In this document: one piece after another, positions 1 through 9,419 of the stretch | Position numbering within the stretch: position 1 is the first letter of the stretch | Layout of the letters: the number at the start of each line of letters is the position of its first letter | Assembly (NCBI GenBank): GCA_945910005.1 | Contig: OX246744.1 | Location: forward strand, 5,393,680 to 5,457,679 | Direction of reading: 5' to 3' | DNA: 64,000 nucleotides | Origin: Isoperla grammatica | Taxonomy: Eukaryota > Arthropoda > Insecta > Plecoptera > Perlodidae | The notes under the pieces: generated by a model | What the model saw: the letters and a program-made list of their open reading frames with translations, nothing else | What the model was told of the DNA's origin: nothing | The model's database searches: none | Translations under genes and position numbers: made by a program

Positions 1-1480
1 TTTAGAAGCTCTAACCGCAAAAAAGCGTTTGTATTATGATATGTTAGAAGCAGTTATATTTCTACAACTTAAGAACTGTTGTACTTCTTTAGAACATCAG
101 CCATATTTCAGTAAATCGAAAAGAAACACGTGAAAATTTCAATTAAAATTAAAATTTTCTTCGATTTGTTTTATTCGTTCTAATTTATACTAATTGCTTT
201 TAATTGAATCCAAAATTAGTCAGTTTTTAATACATAAAGCACATCTCTAACTATTGATCACATTTTTCCTGTTTTAAATCTTCCTCGTTCTTCTTTTTCA
301 CGCCATTTTCTCATGCTGACCTCATTTCCAAATCTATCGATGAATGCACACGTGCCATTTTCATGGACGCTATTTCAACGCAAATCATTAGATTTGAAGC
401 GCTCTTTCACACATCTATATAGAGATGTTCTTCCGCTTAGTGAACGTACGAGCCTCGTTAGTCCCGTGGGAGTTTTTACCAGTATCAAAATGCTGCATAG
501 AAATGTATCGCTATTCAGAATATTTCCAGTAAAGAATATTGTAAAGAAATATGAAATTAGTTATGGAACTGAGCTGTTTCATCTACGTGGTAATATAAGC
601 AGGTGATGCGCATAAAATACAATAAACTCTTTTTTAATTATAAATCTTAATTAAAGTATTTCGTTCGTTAAGGTGTAAACGTTACTATTGAAATATTTCC
701 CCGATCACAATAATTTATTCATCAAATCGTTATAAAATCATTCATACTTTTATTTTTATTATTTAATATGTTGAATTTCTACTTGATTTGATTTTATTTC
801 ATTTCTCAATTATTTTTTCTTGTTGTTGATTTTTATTTTATATATTACAGTAGTTTGTTTTGTTTTTGTTGTTATTGTTATTTGTGATTTCATTATTATT
901 AATTGTTTGCATAGCTTAGTTTTATTTTAGGTCCTCCTTTGTAAATCAGTTTTTATAACTGAATAGGATAGACAATAAATAACTAAATAATTTAATAGAT
1001 AAATACATGGATATAATAATAACATTAACATGTTTATTTAAACCAAACAAACGCAAAATTCACAAAAAAATATAAAACATTTCGATTTAAAGTTTGTAAT
1101 TACTTTTGTGACCTTTTTCTCCCATTTCTGAGCGATTTGTGTTTGTTTGTATTGTAGGGTCGTGAAGAAAAACGCATCTTGACATCTAAGGTAGATATGT
1201 GTTCAAGTTTGCAAGAAATCTGATATAGATTTTATTGATGAAATAAGTAATATTTGTATTTGTCTAAAGAGAATGTATGGCGTTCAATTCCCGTCATGAG
1301 GTCAAAAGTTCTGACGGTTAAAATTGGTTTTCAGTGTTTTCATTTTTTCAAAAACAAAGAAATACGCCATATAACTCAGTGAATATAGTTTTAAAACTTG
1401 TTGTAGGCTTTCGCGGCCCGAGTCAAGAATATTAACACATAGTTTTCTTTCTTGTGCCTTGATTTCTTCAATTATAATTT
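1..1480. other. AT-rich unannotated stretch
   Basis: Nothing assignable is seen. The DNA is AT-rich with many T and A runs. The one ORF (313-606, 97 codons) has no recognisable motif or family similarity and is probably chance. Confidence 0.5.
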
Positions 1481-1490
1481 TAAATTTAAA

Positions 1491-1590
1491 TTCACAAGAA
1501 AACACTGAATTCCTTAGAGAATGAAATTTTTATGTTTATCTTGGGACAATTTAAAACATTTTTAAACAGAGCAAAGTCGGTTGTTCCGCA
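1491..1590 (+). repeat. Dispersed repeat family H, copy 1
   Basis: The segment starts near CACAAGAAAACACTGA and runs through TTTAAAACATTTTTAA to GTTGTTCCG. A diverged copy lies at 22917-22993 and a partial one at 28088-28165, in the same orientation and order of blocks. The family type is unknown; no TIRs or tail are evident. Confidence 0.4.
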
Positions 1591-2655
1591 GGTTATGTAA
1601 ATTCATTATCTTTATAGCATTGAAAGGCGATTTCAACAGTCTTTCAGTGAACCATTCAAAGATTCGCTTTACTGTACATCCAATACACCCCCCTCTCCCT
1701 TATTACTGTTTGTAATGATGTTTTTTCGTCGCAATCCACTTACGAGAATGATTCATAATTGATTCGTATAATTAAATGATTTTCTCTTGAAAGTTTCCTT
1801 TCATCTTTTTCACAACGTCATTCAAAATTCTAACGGAAGAGATATTTCTACCTTTGTTTTGAATAAAAGTGGAAATACTTTTTGTTTGATTAATAGTGCC
1901 TCCGTCCCAAACACTACACGGGTTGATATTTAACAGCATGAACCATTAAAAACAGTTTACTAGTTAATGGCTTGGAGTTAATTAAGTAAATGAGTGCTTT
2001 TAGAACCAGAGGGGGAGTGGCCAAGTAGGGACATCTAATGTTTGCAAACGTCAAAGTAAATTGAGACTCTTCCTTAAGTTTGGTTCCATTATACAAATGG
2101 CTACTTCGTAGTTTAGAAAGTATAGCCGAACTAAAAACATCGACACGTCAGCTGTGAATCAATAGAAAGATGACCAGACATAACGGAATATCGTTACTTA
2201 AAATCTATAGATTTTACCGTCAACAAATACAAAACAGCTTCCTTAATCAGTGTGAGTAATACGTTACAACACTGTGATTAAAAGTGGATGGGTAACTCAA
2301 AGCATTCACCTAGAACTAAAGAAAAAGTAATTTATCACAGATAAAGCTGTAGTCACCAAGATTGTAATCACTATATACCTTCAAAACTCTATAGCTTTTT
2401 ATTCAGTATCAGTTCTTACGAAACAACACGTACGTTATTCTACACTTGTTCAATGTACTGTATCGTTAAAGAGCAACAATTGCACCAGGATTAATTATAT
2501 TATGGCAAACAAATAGAAATTGTACGGTTTATAATGAGTGTGAAATGAAACTTTCACCAATGAATAATTGTTAGTAAATAATATTACTATCCTGTTCTAC
2601 GGTTACAGTTAGAAACAAATGAATATTCAGTTAAGTAGCCAGTTCATCTAATAAA
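1591..2655. other. Unannotated stretch
   Basis: No feature is supported here. A 60-codon minus-strand ORF at 1914-2096 looks random. Confidence 0.5.
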
Positions 2656-2660
2656 AGTTA

Positions 2661-2770
2661 AGCGACCGATCGCGACCGATCGCAGCCGATCACAGCCGAT
2701 CGCAACCGATCACAGCCGATTGCGACCGATCGCAACCGATCGTGACCGATCCTGTCGTCCGGTCGACCGG
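2661..2770 (+). repeat. 10-bp tandem repeat, GATCG-rich, ending in a palindrome
   Basis: Nine consecutive 10-bp units with consensus CGCRACCGAT fill 2661-2750. They are GC-rich and CpG-rich within AT-rich surroundings. The array is followed by the perfect 12-bp palindrome CCGGTCGACCGG at 2759-2770. Units differ by one or two substitutions (RACC, AGCC), so the array is slightly aged. Confidence 0.9.
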
Positions 2771-2830
2771 TCGCCCCCGGTCGAATCATCTGTAGAGAGT
2801 TCGAACGAGTCAATGAAACCCCGTGAACTC

Positions 2831-2859
2831 TGATTTCCCCCTTCCCCCCTCCCCCCCAA
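2831..2859 (+). repeat. C-rich tract
   Basis: Runs of five to seven C are broken by single T or TT. This is the first of many C/G tracts in the window. Confidence 0.85.
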
Positions 2860-3101
2860 CACAGTCCTGATATTTGTTTTATACAAGAGCGATCATGGCA
2901 TGAAGCGCATATCCTTCAAATTAATTAAATCACTATTTAATTAACATTATAAATATTTGCTCCCGATTTCAATATTGAAGATGTTTGTTTGATATTTACC
3001 CAGTGTTGTCATGGCAACTAGATGGTTTTACTCTATATTCATTCATGGGTATTTCAATTTAGGTGTAAATGATTTTCCTTTACCTTCCTATGTAGATGCA
3101 T

Positions 3102-3257
3102 TATTTTAATATGTTATTGAAAGTGAGGAAGGATGTGGCAATGCTAGGAGGGGACTGGAATGTAGTTGAGGGGAAAGAGTGGTGGCAGGATAGAAGAAGA
3201 TGGAGAGGCTTATCTTCAATGCCGACCCAACGCAGAGTTGGACGTGGCAACAGATGA
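3102..3257 (+). pseudogene. C-terminal remnant of a non-LTR retrotransposon reverse transcriptase ORF
   Basis: The frame ending at the TGA at 3255-3257 reads DVAMLGGDWNVVEG, then WWQDRRRWRGL, then a short basic tail. A conserved W a dozen or so residues upstream of a DR..WR motif, close to the stop, is typical of the extreme C-terminus of the ORF2 polyprotein of Jockey/CR1-like LINEs, where it follows the RT domain. The stop is followed by a GATGATGATGATTG stretch like a 3' UTR tail. No RT catalytic domain is seen upstream, so this is a 5'-truncated dead fragment. Assignment to a LINE is moderately sure; the clade is not. Confidence 0.6.
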
Positions 3258-3273
3258 TGATGATTGAAAGAAT

Positions 3274-3978
3274 ATGATAGATAATAGTTTCCTTCTGTGT
3301 TCTACTGTAGCTCCATGGTTGATTCAATACAGAACGATGTCCCACTTGTGCAAATTTAATATGTTATTAACGAATGACGATGAAGAAGGAAAGATAGACA
3401 ACCTAGCACCGGCACGTAGCCTACTCCTGTTGAAAAGTAACAAGGAGATCATCGGCTTTACAGTTGATGGAACGAACGAAGCTGTTACACAAGCTTTCGA
3501 ACCCTCCAATTTACTCTCACTAATTAAAGCTAGTGTTTTTGAGGAGAGTGGTCACCCTCTGTCCTCCCGATGTTGCTTAACTTCTGTGTTCGTGCAGGAA
3601 CCAGCCAAGCAACCGTGGGGGTTCAAACCAACCCCCTTGTTGTATGGACAACATCTTAAAAGTTCACCAGTCGGTGGTAAAGTTTTTCAGATCAAGAAAC
3701 ACTCCAGTAAAATGCAAACTCGAAGAAACTTGTTAGTATTGTTGGAAACCAGAACCTATCAATCGTTCGTTTTCTTCTGTAAAGCTCTCACCTTCTCTTG
3801 TGGTACAGACAGCTCTAAACAACATGGACCTTCAACGCTTCGACAAACATTACATAGGGAGCTTTCAATAACGTCATTTCTGGTATCGCACGGTAGCCAT
3901 ACTGAGGTACTCTGTAAACATTTGCTTACGTTCTTCCGACACTGCATTGTTGCAATATTGCAGATGTCCTTTGACTGA
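3274..3978 (+). other. Long ORF of unknown nature, probably non-coding
   Basis: This is the longest ATG-to-stop ORF in the window at 234 codons. It begins within ~20 bp of the LINE remnant and its last ~40 codons lie in the transposon copy at 3854-4230. No domain, signal peptide or family motif was recognised. The unique middle part (3380-3850) has mixed composition and could in principle include an exon, but crossing into a mobile element argues against one intact protein. Confidence 0.2.
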
Positions 3979-4230
3979 GACATCAACTGTTTTCAAACAA
4001 AGGTTTCGTATTATGACTGAAAACAAAATAAGAACGCGTAAACTCTGTTTGAAGACAATCATTTGCATGAGTTATCATTTTCTTGAACTTTTACCTGCAC
4101 ACGTCAATCTATACGGCTTGAAACTGTGATCTTTCCTGGAAAACCTATGTGTCTTCTATTGACAGAACAAATGTAAACAGGCAATGTGTACCTCATAATG
4201 GCCGCCACGTGACGTCTATTGAAAGCTACC
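3854..4230 (-). mobile_element. TIR element family E, copy 1
   Basis: A ~380-bp unit that is the reverse complement of 4410-4791. Its two ends match each other imperfectly: one end starts GGTAGCTTTCAATAGACGTC and the other, read inward, starts GGGAGCTTGCAATAACGTC. That is a TIR of about 20 bp. No transposase ORF is present, so this is a non-autonomous DNA element. The interior holds CACGTG and a GCGGCCAT block. Confidence 0.7.
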
Positions 4231-4409
4231 TGAAAATGCAAGGCAGTCGCCATGTTTGTTTGTAGATAATCTCAGATTACGGCCTAATCGGAGTTTTAAA
4301 GTTTGATGACAAGAGTGTTGGAATTACAAGAAAGAAAAAAACTTCTCCCAAACTATGCCCGAAACAAAATGAGATAGGAAAGTAGGGAACATCTCTGCAT
4401 CCGGATATG

Positions 4410-4791
4410 GGTAGCTTTCAATAGACGTCACGTGGCGGCCATTATGAGGTACACATTGCTTGTTTACATTTGTTCTGTCAATAGAAGACACATAGGTTTT
4501 CCAGGAAACATCACAGTTTCAAGCCGTATAGATTGATGTGTGCAGGTAAAAGTTCAAGAAAATGATAGCACATGGAAATGATTGTCTTCAAACAGAGTTT
4601 ACGCGTTCTTATTTTGTTTTGTTTTCAGTCATAATACGGAACCTTTGTTTGAAAACAGTTGATGTGTCAGTCAAAGGACATCTGCTATATTGCAATAATG
4701 CAGTGTCGGAAGAACGTAAACAAATGTTTACAGAGTACCTCAGTATGGCTACCGTGCGATACCAGAAATGACGTTATTGCAAGCTCCCTAT
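4410..4791 (+). mobile_element. TIR element family E, copy 2
   Basis: A full-length copy in the opposite orientation to copy 1, separated from it by ~180 bp of unrelated sequence. Together the two form a large foldback of nearly 380-bp arms. A third copy at 23118-23686 has the same orientation as this one. Confidence 0.75.
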
Positions 4792-5094
4792 CTAAAGCGC
4801 ACATAACACTATACCCATCCCCCCGCTCAAACTTAGTTGTACACGACATTGATCTAAAGTGTGTCTTCATCTATAATCACCTTAACTCATTGTTCAACAA
4901 CCAATCAATATCACGACCTAACTTTATGTCAATCTGACGCCCTGGTTGTTCAGTAACCACTTCTCAATCCTTCCGGTGACTTCACTAATTAGCTTACATA
5001 ATGGAATCTGCGCCATACATATCCATTCGATTATATTACTGCCAAGAAGCTTCGATCCTTATCCGAGACTCATGTTATTCGATCTATACCGCGA

Positions 5095-5275
5095 TCAGAC
5101 ATTCATATGTTTCGTATTTGAAATATCGATCTTTGATTGGTTATCGCTCACTCGTCGATGGTGTTCGAAGCCTTCAGGGTTGGTTTAGTCACTTTAATTA
5201 AAGTCCCCCACTGAAAATAAGTTTAGTTACTGAGTGGGTAGACTCTTAATGTGAATTTATTTATTTATTTATTTT
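5095..5275 (+). mobile_element. SINE-like family C, copy 1 (5' truncated)
   Basis: Starts near CATTCATATGTTTCG and continues through CTTTGATTGGTTATCGCTCA to the 3' block CCACTGAAAATAAG...ACTGAGTGGGTAGACTC and a tail of ATTT repeats. It lacks the 5' ~55 bp that the fullest copies carry. 5' truncation with a constant 3' end and a simple-repeat tail fits LINE-driven retrotransposition. Confidence 0.75.
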
Positions 5276-5320
5276 TATATATCAGACTAATAAGAATAAG
5301 CGGTAATTTAATTTTTTTTC

Positions 5321-5510
5321 ATTCATTACAATTGTCGGTATCGGGATTGCAATCGCAATCCGAAAATCGTGAAAAAGTTAACTCACTTGGTTCTTATGGC
5401 ACTGTTCACAACACAATCGTAATGTCGCAATGATTTAGCACGAGAAAATGTACGAGTGCGATCCCGATCGCGATTACGATCACGATGCCGAAAATTGTGA
5501 TTAGGGGTTA
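5321..5510 (+). mobile_element. Inverted-repeat element family J, copy 1
   Basis: The left end reads ACAATTGTCGGTATCGGGAT and the right end, reverse-complemented, reads ACAATTTTCGGCATCGTGAT. Complementarity continues about 15 bp further inward. The element is ~190 bp with no ORF. A related copy lies at 34060-34172. This is best explained as a MITE; the TSD is not clear. Confidence 0.6.
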
Positions 5511-5691
5511 TACTCTTTCTCGTGTTATCAATACGTATATCGGTTTAAAACAGTTGTCTATTCTTGATCCTCATTTCTGCCTGAATTTTCCTTTATATTT
5601 ATTCTTTATAATGAACACCCTTCAATAGTTATCTGTTGCTTTAATGTGTAGTTCGTGGATTATTACGAATATTACTTTAATAATAATTAAA

Positions 5692-5794
5692 TATTATGGT
5701 AGGGTGGAAGAACAAAAATGTATTTTTTGAACCTCGCCTTTTTTCTTGTAACCCTGTATTCATACATGTTAACATGAAAATAAAGAAATACTTA
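5692..5794 (+). repeat. 103-bp dispersed repeat, inverse partner at 63493-63595
   Basis: Begins TATTATGGTAGGGTGGAAG and ends AAGAAATACTTA. The reverse complement of 63493-63595 matches over the whole length with only a few substitutions, far closer than other repeats here. No ORF. It may be part of a larger mobile element whose body is not recognised. Confidence 0.85.
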
Positions 5795-6198
5795 AGTTAA
5801 AGAAAATGTTGAAACTGCCAGTTCGACGCCGTTTTTTACGCATGCCATTTTATCCGTCGCCATTTTTACTACTCGATACAGCCATCTGCATTATCGGCTT
5901 GTTTTCCTTCAGCTTCGCATCACGTCACTACCCACCCTTATGTAGGTTGACGCGACAACACCTCCCCCCCCCACACCTATATCCACGGAAGCGTATACGG
6001 ACAGACACAAAATGTTACTTTCGAAATTAATCCCGAAATTATACCGCCGCGCGTAGCTTGCAAGCTGGCCAACGCTCAGCGCACAGCTATTATAATTTGC
6101 GGCATTGTTTATGGGTTGTAATTAGTAATGATAATACGTCATCTGTATTCGACTGCGCTCTGAGTATGGCACGGCCCAAAACACGTACAAGCGCGTGA

Positions 6199-6252
6199 TT
6201 CCCCCCCCCCCCCTCCCCCACCCCCCCTCCCCACGCCCGCCCACCCCCCCGG
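6199..6252 (+). repeat. C-rich tract
   Basis: C runs of up to 13 are broken by T, A or CG for ~50 bp. The G-rich strand could form G-quadruplexes. Confidence 0.9.
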
Positions 6253-7415
6253 ACTTGTTTTGAATATTAACGAAGAGGAGATCAGATATGTACAGTCCAA
6301 GCGGATACATAAATGATCTGAGATTCAGAAAATGATTAAATATCTTGGAAAGGTGTTGGCATCATTCGGAAACAAATCTTTTGAATGGTGATGATACACT
6401 GGATTACAGTAAAATAAATAAAATAAACAACTTGAATAAATTAATTAATCATGTAATTCAGAAAAGACGTGTCACATTACAAAAAAAATTTGCTTACATT
6501 GTTTTCCATCCCTACAAACGTAGACCCTCATTTTGGTGCAGAAGTAATTTTGATCCGAATTTTTCTAAATGGTGTTTGATTAGACAGTTCCAGTGTATTG
6601 CATAAAGGGTGCAAATCCGAGCTAGTTTTTTTTCTTCAATTATTTCAAAACTATGCCCAATGGACTTGCGTACCTTTTCTAAAATGCACGATTCCAATAC
6701 TCAGTTATACAAGAATTTATTTTCATTGGGGAACATTATCGCACTTTTTCTATGTGATTCGTTGCTAGGACGGTTTCAGCGTCACCGTTTACATATTATT
6801 ATGTAATCTGGATCTGAAGTCGGTATGACACAAGTAACATTGGGGCTAGGATAGCTATTTCCTCTTAGGGCCAGATCTACAGTAGATTTGTTTATGGTTT
6901 CCATGGAGTATGTTTTTCTCATGGAAAAAATCATGTAATAAAACAATTCCATAGCAAAAAACCCTATAATTAACTTAACAGGTAACTGTGCTGCATCTGA
7001 CCCAACTCGAAACGAAACACAAATCTATTAAACTCACATCTCCTTTGAAAGAGATCAAATTTTAAGATCAAATTACGGTGGGATGGGATGGGAAAAATAG
7101 CAATTTGAGACACGACTAATGTATACCGCTGTCCTTCCCAACTTTCAAGAGTTCTTTAGCGACTCAAACAAGACTCGTATCAAATATCACAACAATACAT
7201 TAGCCCAGAAACAGCAGATGTAATTTCTACAAATGGAAAGCTCGCCCCATTCTATTTCCTCACTAGGACAATATCCCGCCTTGTGAACTGTGATCTTTGA
7301 TATTACACTGAACACATTACTGGCAGTGTTATTACATAAGGGAAATAACAGTTTCACCCTAACGATCACTTTGAAGTGACCCTTCAAGAGTTTGTGGGAG
7401 CGGTTCTGCAACATC
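6253..7415. other. Unannotated stretch
   Basis: Several overlapping small ORFs of 60-86 codons on both strands carry no recognisable motif. No repeat unit is evident. Confidence 0.4.
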
Positions 7416-7419
7416 AGCG

Positions 7420-8150
7420 AAAAATTCAAGTCGGTGCATTGTTCATGTTGTTATATTGTGCAATATTATGTGTTTCGCCAAACGTGCCTAAAGTGGTGCA
7501 TTGGCTATTCTATTTATGCACTTAGATTGTTACACAAACGTTCATTGTGCATTAACATTACGTTAATACAGTAATGGTATAATTGTGTACTTACATTGTG
7601 TTGCAATAACGGTACTTGTGCACTAACATTGTGTTGATACAAAAAAATAATGTACTTGCGTTCTTAGATTGTGTTGCGATAAATATACTAGTTAATTAAA
7701 TAAATAAATACATTTTAAATTTACATTCTGCCTACTCAGTTACTTGTATTGTTTTTTTGTTTTTTTTATTTATTCTCAAAGTTTCAAATACAGCAAATGC
7801 CAGTTTATATTGAAACATTAATTTTTATTAATATTTAATATTAATATCTAATAATACAATAACCGTATTTGCGCAGCTACATTGTGTATTTTTACAATAT
7901 CAATTTATCTTGGGAAAGTTAAGAGTTATTATACTCAGGAATTTCTGTTTGTATTGAAGTGTTGCAAAAAATATGATTTATCTATATGTTAAATAAAGTA
8001 TTATTAATTAATCTGTACATGTCTATAATAACATTGTGATACTAACCGTACATGCGTCCTTTCATTGTGATACGATACCGGTACATTTGTACTTACAATT
8101 GTATACTGCCGATATTAACACACTTACATTACAATACTAACGCCCAGTAT
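7420..8150 (+). repeat. Diverged degenerate repeats around TTACATTGTG
   Basis: The phrase (A)CTTACATTGTGTTG(C/A)AATAA and close variants recur at least seven times with uneven spacing, e.g. near 7545, 7590, 7625, 7660, 7870, 8045 and 8090, among AT-rich filler. It looks like an old tandem array broken by insertions and drift; period and boundaries are uncertain. At 7727-7748 there is a minus-strand scrap of the family C 3' hairpin. Confidence 0.4.
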
Positions 8151-8355
8151 TCTTCCGTTAGTAAACGTTAAAAGATTCTTGAAAGCGCATTTTTCTCAAG
8201 ATTACACCAGCGCCGTTCAACCAATGCATATAGACTATAAAAGCAGTTATAGCCCCGAAGCATCATACTTAACTGATAACATATAGTTATTGTTACATCC
8301 ACTTAAGTCCCTACGCGGTCACAGAAGCGAATTACATTTCGACCATGCGACAAGC

Positions 8356-8356
8356 C

Positions 8357-8401
<45 letters not shown>
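8356..8401 (+). repeat. (GA)n microsatellite
   Basis: A dinucleotide GA run of ~46 bp with one ACA interruption near its start. Confidence 0.95.
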
Positions 8402-8404
<3 letters not shown>

Positions 8405-8546
8405 GTAGTGCCAGTAAAAATAACAAGCGGTCGTTGGTTTATACGTGCCTAGCATTAGTCTGTACAAATGATTACTATCTATGCGGTAGAGTAACGGAAT
8501 AAAATAACCGACATTTCGTTTGCCTCGTCTTTTGAAAAATGGAACG

Positions 8547-8690
8547 TTTTTTTTTTTTTTTGGTGTTATGGCCTCTCTAGTTAGCTGGTTTTACGGGGCG
8601 GTTAACAGCCCAGGCTACTCCTGGGAATGGGTGTAATTAAGAAACTAAACAGGCCCACAAAATGAATATAAAGTCGTCTTGACGTAACGT
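8547..8690 (-). mobile_element. Possible poly(A)-tailed retroposed insertion
   Basis: On the minus strand, structured sequence including the perfect hairpin CCCAGG-5 nt-CCTGGG (about 8610-8626) ends at GGCCATAACACC followed by a 15-base A run (T run 8547-8561 on the plus strand). A poly(A) tail abutting non-AT-rich sequence suggests an L1- or RTE-type retroposon or retrocopy. No ORF or family was recognised and no TSD is evident; the 5' limit is arbitrary. Confidence 0.3.
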
Positions 8691-8749
8691 GAGAGGTCGT
8701 TGTGTCACAGAATCTTTAGATGAGAGAAAATACGGGGTATTTGAATGGA

Positions 8750-9275
8750 ATTTCGGGTGGTACTTCCCGGTACCTGCATTGTATTGTCCACTGTATGGAA
8801 TATACTTGGAATGCGCCTTGACAACGCCTGCGTACAGACACGCTGATAGTATCGCTACAATATCGGAGGCATGAGAACGAGATGCAACTAGATTTGGGTT
8901 GGTAGTTGTCACATGCGTCACTTCACTATTACATAATCAAGATGCAACTAGATTTAGGTTGGTAGTTGTCACATGCGTCACTTCACTATTACATAATCCA
9001 TATGCAATTAGATTTAGGTTGGTAGTTGTCACATGCGTCACTTCACTATTTCATTATCTATATGCAACTAGATTTAGGTTGGTAGTTGTCACATGCGTCA
9101 CTTCACTATTACATAATCCATTTGTAACTAGATTTAGGTTGGTAGTTGTCACATGCGTCACTTCACTTTTACATAATCCAGATGCAACTAGATTTAGGTT
9201 GGTAGTTGTTACATGCGTCACTTCACCATTACATAATCCGTGACGTCACCCCCTTGCAAGTTAATTAACATGACG
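8750..9275 (+). mobile_element. Dispersed element family I with internal 60-bp satellite, copy 1
   Basis: A left flank (8750-8880) containing CGGTACCTGCATTG and TATTGTCCACTG, a tandem array (8881-9240), and a short right flank CCTTGCAAGTTAATT match, in reverse order, 14136-14360. There the array is a single unit. Dispersed non-autonomous elements with a central tandem array and unique ends are known in molluscs and other animals (Helitron-like or pearl-type elements). That class is a suggestion; Helitron ends were not identified. Confidence 0.6.
8881..9240 (+). repeat. 60-bp satellite, six units
   Basis: Six exact 60-bp units begin with GATGCAACTAGATTTAGG or close variants and include GTTGTCACATGCGTCACTTC. 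Units differ by only a few substitutions. The period is a multiple of three with no internal stop in one frame, which creates an artefactual 114-codon ORF of five 20-residue repeats. Confidence 0.97.
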
Positions 9276-9292
9276 GAACTTTCGTGACTCCT

Positions 9293-9412
9293 CAGCAACC
9301 TTGCGAATGCTGACGTCAAAGATGAGTGAGTCGGAGCCAATCAGCCGCTTTTTCAAATACTGACATTTGATTGGTCACTATCTCACTTGTACGACTTAAG
9401 CAACCTGTGGAA
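9293..9412 (+). mobile_element. MITE-like family D, copy 1 (degraded right end)
   Basis: Starts AGCAACCTTGCGAATGCTG, then ACGTCAAAGATGAGTGAG and GAGCCAATCAGC. The right half is recognisable (GACATTTGATTGGTCA, TCTCACTTGTACGAC) but its terminal repeat is decayed to AAGCAACCTGTGG. The best-preserved relative is at 40846-40974. Confidence 0.6.
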
Positions 9413-9419
9413 CGATTTT

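Noticed and set aside
8881..9240. CRISPR-like regular repeats (also 15538-15950 and 62971-63363)
   Set aside because: Units are contiguous satellites with no unique spacers, in an evidently eukaryotic context.
8899..9243. 114-codon ORF with five 20-residue repeats
   Set aside because: It is the 60-bp satellite read in a stop-free frame; the period is a multiple of three.
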